Source: Bacteroidales bacterium
Lineage (GTDB): Bacteria; Bacteroidota; Bacteroidia; Bacteroidales; UBA7960
Reading direction: 5' to 3'
Assembly (NCBI GenBank): GCA_007131895.1
Contig: SLPR01000440.1
Span: forward strand, 1 to 10,450
DNA: 10,450 bases
Translations under genes and position numbers: made by a program
Shown here: one piece after another, positions 1-6,007 of the stretch
Numbering within the stretch: position 1 is the first letter of the stretch
How the letters are laid out: each line of letters opens with the position of its first letter
The notes under the pieces: model-generated
What the model saw: only the letters and a program-made list of their open reading frames with translations
What the model was told of the DNA's origin: nothing
Database searches by the model: none

Positions 1-168
1 CGTGGGTGCTACTACCACCGAACGTTTAAAGGAAGAATTGCGGATGTATCGCAGGAATGTGGTTTTGCCTGTACCCGCCCTCCCGGTAAGAAAAACACTC
101 TTGCCGGTATTTTCAATAAATTCATAGGCCAGCTTCAGTTGCGGGTTATGGTTAAAGTCCATGGTCAT
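1..168 (-). CDS. PIF1/RecD-like DNA helicase, N-terminal fragment
   Basis: Partial gene: the first 56 codons are in the window and the reading frame is open to the left edge. The translation starts MTMDFNHNPQL and contains a clear Walker A motif, GRAGTGKTT, at residues 29-37, followed by VVVAPT at 51-56. That spacing and the APT motif match the N-terminus of the PIF1/RecD-like superfamily 1 helicases common in Bacteroidota, which are ATP-driven DNA-unwinding enzymes of the cytoplasm. Two in-frame ATG codons (168 and 162) could start the protein; the upstream one is used here. It reads in the same direction as the sulfur operon but lies 143 bases beyond its last stop, with a possible promoter of its own, so it is probably a separate unit. 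The helicase subfamily cannot be fixed from 56 residues. Confidence 0.75.
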   Translation of the reverse strand, partial: MTMDFNHNPQLKLAYEFIENTGKSVFLTGRAGTGKTTFLRYIRNSSFKRSVVVAPT

Positions 169-199
169 TAATTAAGTTATCAGTAATTGATAAAAATAG

Positions 200-207
200 C
201 AAAAATA
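200..207 (-). promoter_or_regulatory. Candidate -7 element for the helicase gene
   Basis: Read on the minus strand this is TATTTTTG, a match to the Bacteroidota -7 consensus TAnnTTTG. It lies about 32 bases before the helicase ATG at 168. No good TTG-type -33 element is seen at the usual spacing, so support is weak. Confidence 0.3.
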
Positions 208-242
208 ACCACAGAATTCAATATTTTGAAGGTTAAAATTTC

Positions 243-261
243 TGACAAGTATACATTGTCA
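243..261. repeat. Short inverted repeat between operon end and helicase
   Basis: Perfect 6-base arms TGACAA/TTGTCA flank a 7-base centre, GTATACA. It lies between the end of the rhodanese operon and the helicase start. It could be an operator for the helicase or a weak 3' hairpin for the operon. No T-run follows it, so it is not called a terminator. Confidence 0.3.
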
Positions 262-265
262 TCAT

Positions 266-289
266 TGCTTTGCCGGGTGCTTTGCCGGG
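266..289. repeat. Tandem duplication of a 12-base unit
   Basis: The unit TGCTTTGCCGGG occurs twice in direct, perfect tandem just past the stop of the last operon gene. It is non-coding and probably a replication-slippage product; no function is assigned. Confidence 0.7.
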
Positions 290-311
290 AAGAAAAGGGG
301 TGATGGTATTT

Positions 312-929
312 TTAGCAACCTCCCCGGGCACTCAGTGTTTCTGTTTGTACTGCAGGGATAATGCCTGCAGGTTGTTGCCGTTTCTGCGGAGCAGCCTGCC
401 CCGTTCCCATAAATCTCCTGTAATCAAAGCGTGCCTTTTCTTCCCTGTAGCTGGAAAAAGCAGGCTGAAATTCTTCCAGTGCATACTTAAGGGCACTTTC
501 GTAATTGCCCCCCAGCACCATGATGTTTTCATTGAGCCCTTTGGCCAGCAATAGTAAGCGGGCATTATGGGCATCCGATTCCCGTGCACCATACAATACA
601 GGGGTTTGACCTTTTAACCTGTTCAATGTCCTTATGCTTTGCTTGTTTAGCAAATCAGCAAAAGGAATGTTGATGGCCAATGGCAAATGTCCGTCCATGA
701 ACGCTTCCTCCGATCGCAGGTCTACAAGCACAAAATCGCTGGTGTTTCCCTCAGCAATACTGCGCAGCTGAAGATAGTTCATCAAATGGTTGTTTTCGGT
801 GATCGCTTTAACTACCTCATTGTTGGAGCGTCCGTAGTTGTTAGTGGTAAATAAGTTCACCACTACCACAATGGCCACAAATGCAAAGGCAAGCAGGCTG
901 ATATTGTTGAGATTTTTGTCGTTTTTCAT
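312..929 (-). CDS. Membrane-anchored rhodanese-fold protein, active-site Cys absent, C-terminal GGC tail
   Basis: 205 aa. An N-terminal hydrophobic segment (about residues 10-28) after a lysine-containing N-terminus suggests a signal anchor that leaves the rest in the periplasm. A rhodanese-like domain covers about 49-152: VLVDLRSEEAF (67-77) is the usual first-half signature and GHLPLAINIP (80-89) matches the GHIPGAINIP motif. At the active-site loop, VLYGARESDA has Gly114 where rhodaneses carry the persulfide-forming Cys, so classic sulfurtransferase activity is unlikely. A Gln/Ala/Pro-containing, probably disordered stretch (about 174-200) ends in ARGGC. Cys205, the last residue, is the only cysteine in the protein. 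This is the last gene of the operon, 58 bases after the YeeE-rhodanese fusion. A role as a carrier or docking partner for sulfur on the terminal thiol is inferred, not shown. Confidence 0.85.
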   Translation of the reverse strand: MKNDKNLNNISLLAFAFVAIVVVVNLFTTNNYGRSNNEVVKAITENNHLMNYLQLRSIAEGNTSDFVLVDLRSEEAFMDGHLPLAINIPFADLLNKQSIRTLNRLKGQTPVLYGARESDAHNARLLLLAKGLNENIMVLGGNYESALKYALEEFQPAFSSYREEKARFDYRRFMGTGQAAPQKRQQPAGIIPAVQTETLSARGGC

Positions 930-987
930 ACTAGTATAGGTTTAAACAGCCAATGAGACATTCTTTGGTTTTAAGTCTGGTTTTAAT

Positions 988-2211
988 TCAGCACCCTCCT
1001 CTTCCCCCGGGAGTTTCCAGTTCAATGATGGTTCTTACAGGAACTTGCGGAGCCGCCTGTCTGGGTAGTGCATCTCCCTCCAGGAACATCTGGCGGGCTT
1101 TGCTGAGAAAGCGCACCGAAAACCCTTCATCAAGGTTGTTGGGGTCCTTGGGTTTGTCAGAGCCATTAAACAACGTATCAAACATTCCGTTGAGGCCCCC
1201 TTCCAGCACATAAATTCCTTCAAAACCTGCCCGTCTGGCAACAGTCCAGGCCATGTCGGCACCGCTCTCGCCGTAGCTGTAAAACACTTTTTTGCCATTG
1301 TTGTTTCCGAAAAAATCCCTGTACCTTCGTCCCAGCAGCTCATCTATGGTAATATTGATGGCACCGGGCAGGGCGAATCTTTCAAATTCTTCCGGCTCTC
1401 TCACGTCAATGAGGATAAAGTTTTTGTCCTGTTGTATGATTTTGTAGGTAGCCTCTTCCACATCTACAAATCTGTCGTTTTGTTGCAGCATAGCCAGCAG
1501 TTCATGGGCAGGTACTTCACGGGCGTTGCTTTTGCGTTGTTCGGGAAGGAAAAGCAACGCAAACATAGAGAGAATAAGCAGCGCACCCGGCATTACGTAG
1601 GATGGGCGCTGGCTGGCGATCTCTTTGGGGGTTTGGTTTACATTGTCTTCAATGCGCTGCGTAATGGCAAAGGCCAGAACAGCCATCATGACCAGGGCGA
1701 AGGCAAACCACGAACGAGGCATGCCCAGGGTTTCGTAAATAAAGGGATTGCCCAAAAAGCTGCCAGTGTACAGAGGCTCCCAGGCATTGTAAAAATGGCC
1801 GAAAATAAAAATACCCACTACACTGCCGGCCAGGAACAACATAGCGTCAACTTTGCCTACCGTTGCTGCCACGATGCTGGTTCCGGGGCAATACCCTCCC
1901 AGGATAAATCCCAGCCCCATGATGGCTCCACCCACAAGGGCCGACCAAAGGAAAAGGGGATTGACAAACACAAGACTCATGTCGATCCAGCCCATGAAGC
2001 TAAGAAACGTCAGTCCAACCATGGCTGTAACTCCTGCAGTAAAGAAAACACGCAATACTACAAAGTCGTAACCGTAAAACACACCTGCCAGTTTGCGCGG
2101 TGAGGAAAAACCTGCCTGTTCCAGTACATAGCCGAAACCAATACCCAGCAGCAGGGCAAAGAAGAGATTCAGTTCGGGGTTTACTAAACCCTCGGGGATA
2201 AATGGTGCCAT
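988..2211 (-). CDS. YeeE/YedE-family membrane protein fused to a C-terminal rhodanese-fold domain, GGC tail
   Basis: 407 aa. The first ~222 residues hold about six membrane helices (near 14-33, 50-73, 87-106, 121-140, 167-184, 208-223) of the YeeE/YedE family, whose studied member TsuA imports thiosulfate through a channel lined by conserved cysteines. The family motif appears as GGYCPGTS with Cys108. A rhodanese-like domain follows (about 255-347): ILIDVREPEEF (266-276) and LPGAINI (281-287) are canonical, but the active-site loop reads VFYSYGESG, with Ser312 where Cys is expected. A linker containing PRQAAPQVPV leads to the terminus ETPGGRGGC. The protein has only two cysteines, Cys108 and terminal Cys407. 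The loop after helix 1 contains Arg and Lys, which suggests N-out topology and a periplasmic rhodanese domain (inference). It lies 24 bases after the short YeeE gene and probably pairs with it. Confidence 0.88.
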   Translation of the reverse strand: MAPFIPEGLVNPELNLFFALLLGIGFGYVLEQAGFSSPRKLAGVFYGYDFVVLRVFFTAGVTAMVGLTFLSFMGWIDMSLVFVNPLFLWSALVGGAIMGLGFILGGYCPGTSIVAATVGKVDAMLFLAGSVVGIFIFGHFYNAWEPLYTGSFLGNPFIYETLGMPRSWFAFALVMMAVLAFAITQRIEDNVNQTPKEIASQRPSYVMPGALLILSMFALLFLPEQRKSNAREVPAHELLAMLQQNDRFVDVEEATYKIIQQDKNFILIDVREPEEFERFALPGAINITIDELLGRRYRDFFGNNNGKKVFYSYGESGADMAWTVARRAGFEGIYVLEGGLNGMFDTLFNGSDKPKDPNNLDEGFSVRFLSKARQMFLEGDALPRQAAPQVPVRTIIELETPGGRGGC

Positions 2212-2235
2212 ATCGTTATCGTTTTGTCAGTAGGG

Positions 2236-2766
2236 TTAAATCCAAAGTTTTCTGAAGAACCAGGCCATCATGTAGCCGGATCCAAAAATAGCCATCATGG
2301 TAAGGATGCCCCCGGTAGAAAGAACCGCCATCCCACTGAGGGCGGCCCCGCTGGTGCATCCGCGGCCAAACTGGGCACCCAGCCCGAAGAGCAGACCTCC
2401 GGCAATGGCAAACAGCGCCCGTGTGGGTTTATTGATACGGGGTCCCCGCTCCATTTTTAATCCTAAGCGGTTGGAAGAAGCCCCGCTGATAAAGCCGCCC
2501 ACTATCACTCCTATGGCAAGAATTACCAGCCACGAGCGAAATGGCCCTGTTTCACTGGCAAAATAAGCATCATAAAAACCGGACTGACTCGCGTATTCCG
2601 GTGCTGTGTGTATTACGGCGGCTGCCATGGCATCCTTGGCGGCACCACTGGCACCGAGTCCACGCCCGGTAATTACAAAGGAGGCCAGCAGAACCAACCC
2701 CAGCAGGAATCCTGCCAGGTAGGGGTTCATAAAGGGTTTGGGTTGGGTTTCTGTTGTCATATGCAA
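2236..2766 (-). CDS. Short YeeE/YedE-family (thiosulfate transporter-like) membrane protein
   Basis: 176 aa with about four membrane helices (near 14-34, 78-96, 116-133, 146-172). The conserved YeeE/YedE signature is present as GRGCTSGAALSG (134-145), with Cys137 in the position of a channel cysteine. Studied YeeE/TsuA proteins are about 350 aa and nine-helical. This protein and the membrane part of the downstream gene each look like one half, so together they may form one transporter (inference). The likely role is passage of thiosulfate or another small sulfur species across the inner membrane. No TusA-like partner (TsuB/YeeD) is seen nearby; rhodaneses occupy that place. There are two possible ATG starts two codons apart. 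Unlike the three rhodanese proteins, it ends in KLWI with no GGC. Confidence 0.87.
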   Translation of the reverse strand: MHMTTETQPKPFMNPYLAGFLLGLVLLASFVITGRGLGASGAAKDAMAAAVIHTAPEYASQSGFYDAYFASETGPFRSWLVILAIGVIVGGFISGASSNRLGLKMERGPRINKPTRALFAIAGGLLFGLGAQFGRGCTSGAALSGMAVLSTGGILTMMAIFGSGYMMAWFFRKLWI

Positions 2767-2834
2767 TGGATGTTTGGATAATTCTTCTGTCGGTTTCTTC
2801 CCTGAGAAATCTCCGGATTTTATAATTTGTTAGT

Positions 2835-3920
2835 TTAACAACCTCCCTGGACTGTAGTTACCTCTACCTTTTCGGCTGGCGTGGCTCGTTCTGTGCTGAT
2901 ATTTTCCAGTCCGGCTTTGATCAAAGGGAAGTTTTTGACATGCATGGGTGTGAATGATCTTCCCGGAGGCTGCGTTGCCACCATGGTTTGATGGATGAAA
3001 CTATTGGCACCATAATCAAGGCTGCGGAATTCATAGCCCATCACGGCCAGAAATGCGCTGGCATAAGCGGCATTTTGCCCTGTAAAACAATATGCTACAA
3101 TAGGCTGGTCAGTGGGCAGGGTGAGGATATCTTCGTTGCTGTGAAATGCCTTCTTGGGGTTGTACTGAATGGCGCCAGGCAGGTGGCCCTGATCGTAAAG
3201 TGCCTGAGGCCAGTAGTTGATAACATAATAATCTTCCACTTCTTCCAGGATATCCATAAAGTCTGCAGCAATATCGTCCCATTTGATCTCCAGGGCATCT
3301 TGTGCACGCTTGCGCAGTATCTCGTAACCGTTGCTTTTTCCCGTGTTTAACTGTGGTAGTGAGCCCGGAGCATTCATCTGGTGAGGTGCCGTTTCAAGTT
3401 TCCCCAACAGGTCGTCCGATAAGTTTGCGTACCAGAAGCGGCGGGCGATATCATCATGCCAGGCGCTCATGCCAAAACGCATGTTGAAGGTGTTGTCATA
3501 CCCCAGCATCCTGAGCAATGCCACAACATAACCGGACAGGTGAGCATTGTTGCAAACCACCACAATTTTGTCGAAGCTGTTGGGTTCGATGCGGTTTTCA
3601 AAATAGTCAAGGATGTTTTCAGGCTGAATGTTAACAGCATTTTCAATATGTCCGCGCGAAAAATCCCTGGCTGAGCGAACATCGATAACATGGTAGTTGT
3701 TTGCCCGCAGGTTGTTGTGCACTTCTTCTGCATTGATGAAAAAAGGAACAGAGGGGTGATTCACAATGTCACCATTTTCTTCCAGGTATTGAAGCAGGAT
3801 TTCTGCTTCGTTTATCGTGCTGGTTTGTTCGGTTGGGGTATCTGAACCGGAGCATGCGCTTAGCAAAATAGCTATCATCAGCAGCCCTGAAAGTTTTATT
3901 GTTGAGTTAAAGCAGTTCAT
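2835..3920 (-). CDS. Double-rhodanese lipoprotein with C-terminal GGC tail
   Basis: 361 aa. A lipoprotein signal peptide ends in the lipobox LSAC, giving Cys23 as the lipidated residue. The next residues, SGSDTPTEQ, lack a strongly acidic surface-export signal, so a periplasm-facing lipoprotein is likely. Domain 1 (about 57-158): VIDVRSARDF (78-87), GHIENAVNI (90-98), and active-site loop VVVCNNAHLSG with Cys123. Domain 2 (about 212-312): GHLPGAI (245-251) and loop VAYCFTGQNA with Cys278, though the usual DVR is replaced by the divergent VINYWPQALY. Both candidate catalytic cysteines are therefore kept. The C-terminal part (about 315-361) is a linker ending VTTVQGGC, with Cys361 the last residue. 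It is the only one of the three GGC proteins with intact active-site cysteines, so it may load sulfur onto tails, its own or its partners' (inference). It follows the porin by 74 bases. Confidence 0.88.
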   Translation of the reverse strand: MNCFNSTIKLSGLLMIAILLSACSGSDTPTEQTSTINEAEILLQYLEENGDIVNHPSVPFFINAEEVHNNLRANNYHVIDVRSARDFSRGHIENAVNIQPENILDYFENRIEPNSFDKIVVVCNNAHLSGYVVALLRMLGYDNTFNMRFGMSAWHDDIARRFWYANLSDDLLGKLETAPHQMNAPGSLPQLNTGKSNGYEILRKRAQDALEIKWDDIAADFMDILEEVEDYYVINYWPQALYDQGHLPGAIQYNPKKAFHSNEDILTLPTDQPIVAYCFTGQNAAYASAFLAVMGYEFRSLDYGANSFIHQTMVATQPPGRSFTPMHVKNFPLIKAGLENISTERATPAEKVEVTTVQGGC

Positions 3921-3994
3921 ATGTTTTTTTTTAATGCTGTGTTTTGATAATAAAAGAAATGGTGTCTTTTTCTTATTTTAGTCCATAGGCAAAA

Positions 3995-5251
3995 TTACAG
4001 GAATTTCGGTCTGATTCTCAGCATGATGTAGGCAAAATAAGCAGGTTCGTCTTTTGAGCCTCTCGTGGCTCCCCTGTTGATGATTTCCATAGACTCAGAC
4101 CCAAACATCCAGGAGAATCCCCCGATGATGCGGGTAAAATCGTTGAAGCGGTAATTGAGCGTCAGGTCAATTTCTGTACCCAGGTATTTGCTGATGGTTT
4201 CATCCTGGTAAATAAAGTCATTTTGAATGAAAAAAAGATGGAGATCCGCCCCCAAAGTTGTATTATCCGATAGCGTCACTTTGTTTTTCAGGTAAGGATT
4301 CACCAGCCCGGCGCCACGTGTATGGGCAGGATAGTTGAGGAAATAATCCATTAATCCACTTTCACTATGGCCTGCACCATGGGTAGGATCAAATGCCTTA
4401 AATTTTGAAGGATCCTCCGGGTCGTTGCCTGAAAGGATTTCAAGACCCAGGGTGGAGTTTACATTGTCAGCCAGCGTGGTGGTTGCCTCAGCCCTGAAAT
4501 ACAATGCGCTGATGTCCTGTCCGCCTGCTGTCTTTCCATGCTGAAAACCCGGATTAACCATCAGGTCGAATTCATTGAGCTGCCAGGTGAGATAAGCAGA
4601 CCAGGTACCTCTTACATACAACAGTTGAGGGTTGTCTTGGTTTTCGTATCCATCAGCAATACCCAGTAATGAAAGGTTGGCATCACTGTTTAAGGCAGTG
4701 TTGAACCAAACGAAATTCATGTATTTGTAGTTGTTGATGTTATAGTCGGTAAAGAAATTCTGCTGAAAAGCACCCGGGGGCTGGTTAAAAGCAGTTCCGA
4801 AATGGATTTCTCCTGCCGGAGAGATGTATTTCAAAAGAGCCATGTCGTGCTTTTGTGCATTTTGGTTCCAGTCATTGATGGCGAAAAAACGTTGGTTGTC
4901 GTAGCGTAATTCCTGACGTCCGATTTTCAGGGATAAGCTATCGGAAAAAAGCAGTTCTGCCCATGCCTGGTGTATGGCCAGGGAGGGATGGTTTTGCTTT
5001 TGAGGTTCCTGCCCCCATATTCTTACATCCTGAAAAGCAATGTGTGTGCGGATGTTTTCTTTTTTAAAAGTTAAATTCAGCCTGGTGCGCTGGCTTACAT
5101 GCCCGGCGGCCTTTTCATTCTCCTGTGGCAGTACCCTGTAGCCATGCCTTAGCTCTGCCCGGGGGCTGATGTCGGCACTGATGCTGAATTGTGCCATCAG
5201 TGAGGGCATATATATGATCAAAAAAACCAATAGTCCTGTTGCTTTCTTCAT
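3995..5251 (-). CDS. Outer-membrane beta-barrel porin, alginate-export family-like
   Basis: 418 aa. A Sec signal peptide (MKKATGLLVF..., probable cleavage after LMA at 20) is followed by QFSISADISPRAELRHGYR, typical of the alginate-export-like (AlgE-type) porins of Bacteroidota. These are monomeric beta-barrels for anionic small molecules; most members have no known link to alginate. The body shows alternating hydrophobic and polar beta-strand patterns such as RTRLNLTFKKENIRTHIAF and LSLKIGRQELRYDNQRF, with many Asn/Asp/aromatic turns, and ends with the strand YIMLRIRPKFL. It lies 26 bases after the cytochrome b gene in the same operon, so it probably admits the substrate of the cytochrome system, for instance thiosulfate, tetrathionate or a nitrogen oxide (inference). 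Substrate specificity cannot be read from sequence. Confidence 0.82.
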   Translation of the reverse strand: MKKATGLLVFLIIYMPSLMAQFSISADISPRAELRHGYRVLPQENEKAAGHVSQRTRLNLTFKKENIRTHIAFQDVRIWGQEPQKQNHPSLAIHQAWAELLFSDSLSLKIGRQELRYDNQRFFAINDWNQNAQKHDMALLKYISPAGEIHFGTAFNQPPGAFQQNFFTDYNINNYKYMNFVWFNTALNSDANLSLLGIADGYENQDNPQLLYVRGTWSAYLTWQLNEFDLMVNPGFQHGKTAGGQDISALYFRAEATTTLADNVNSTLGLEILSGNDPEDPSKFKAFDPTHGAGHSESGLMDYFLNYPAHTRGAGLVNPYLKNKVTLSDNTTLGADLHLFFIQNDFIYQDETISKYLGTEIDLTLNYRFNDFTRIIGGFSWMFGSESMEIINRGATRGSKDEPAYFAYIMLRIRPKFL

Positions 5252-5277
5252 GTTGCCTCGTTTTGGTTATTTTTCGA

Positions 5278-5997
5278 TTAGATGTTATAGTTGTCCGGCT
5301 TGAATTTTGGATCTGCGCCGGGTTTTTCAAGCTTTTCTCCTACCGGTTCTTTTGCAGTTTTGGATTCCGGTATTGTTCCTTCTTCTGTTTCCAGTTCTTC
5401 CCACCCGGTTACCATTGCTTTCAGGTTGGATGTTAAGGTATGTCCCGTGGTAATGAGGTACAGGTGAACAATTACAAAAGCCATAAGAACATAGGCTCCT
5501 ATGGTGTGTGCGTACGCAACAGCTTCCAGGCTGCTTACCCCCAGTTCTTTGATTTCACCCTGGCTGGGGTACCGGTAAAACATGTAGGCCAGTCCGCTGG
5601 CTATCATTACCGGAAAGACCAGTATCTTCAAAGAAAGATACACCAGTCTTTGCAAGGGGTTGAGTTTGCTGAGTACCGTTTTGCGGGTAGGGTGGGGGGC
5701 ATTGCGAAAAATTCCGAAAACATAGTATTCAGCCTGTAACCGCAGGTTTTCTGTAGTAGGCATGTATTGTTTCCATTCTCCCGTAGTAAAATGCCAGAAG
5801 ATGGTAAAAACGGTAAGAATGATAAATGCCCAGGCTGCCTTGTTGTGAAGGTCTACGGCATTTTCAAACCCGAAAAAGGTAAAAGAGCCATGCACCTCAA
5901 AGCCGGTAAGAGCCAGAAAGAATATCAGGAAGGCCTGTGTCCAGTGCCAGAACCTTTCGTACAATTTATAGATGTAAACATTTTCTGTTTTTGCCAT
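5278..5997 (-). CDS. Cytochrome b561-type membrane subunit (quinone-linked electron transfer)
   Basis: 239 aa. It has four predicted membrane helices (about 20-33, 53-70, 118-140, 163-184), as in the b-type subunits of hydrogenases, formate dehydrogenases and related respiratory enzymes. Candidate haem-b ligands are His18 (ERFWHWTQ), His51 (DLHNKAAW), His69 (FWHF), His164 (YAHTIGAY) and His178 (VIVHLY). This set fits a di-haem protein that exchanges electrons between the quinone pool and a periplasmic c-type cytochrome. The C-terminal tail (about 198-239) is long, charged and probably disordered. The gene starts 10 bases after the stop of the octaheme cytochrome gene, the tightest gap of the operon, which strongly suggests that the two form one redox complex. 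No cysteine is present. Confidence 0.87.
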   Translation of the reverse strand: MAKTENVYIYKLYERFWHWTQAFLIFFLALTGFEVHGSFTFFGFENAVDLHNKAAWAFIILTVFTIFWHFTTGEWKQYMPTTENLRLQAEYYVFGIFRNAPHPTRKTVLSKLNPLQRLVYLSLKILVFPVMIASGLAYMFYRYPSQGEIKELGVSSLEAVAYAHTIGAYVLMAFVIVHLYLITTGHTLTSNLKAMVTGWEELETEEGTIPESKTAKEPVGEKLEKPGADPKFKPDNYNI

Positions 5998-6007
5998 GGT
6001 CCGAAGA

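Noticed and set aside
931..990. TGA stop directly after the GGC codons of the YeeE-rhodanese fusion considered as selenocysteine
   Set aside because: Read-through would add only 18 ordinary residues before a TAG, no SECIS-like hairpin is evident, and the two sister proteins end at the same GGC with TAA stops.
1432..2103. 223-codon plus-strand open frame
   Set aside because: It lies wholly inside the YeeE-rhodanese fusion on the opposite strand, and its translation is rich in His, Gln and Lys with no domain; it is a shadow of the real gene.
312..3920. True SoxY homology of the GGC proteins
   Set aside because: The proteins are rhodanese-fold, not SoxY-fold, and lack the two glycines after the cysteine. 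The resemblance is treated as analogy only.
312..3920. GGC tails as a cell-surface or C-terminal protein-sorting signal
   Set aside because: Known sorting signals of this kind are followed by a hydrophobic helix and a basic end; here the Cys is the final residue and the proteins already have their own N-terminal anchors. A lipid modification of the terminal Cys is not excluded.
3921..3994. Separate promoter or terminator between the porin and the double-rhodanese gene
   Set aside because: The 74-base gap is AT-rich but has neither a TAnnTTTG element in the right orientation nor a stable hairpin.
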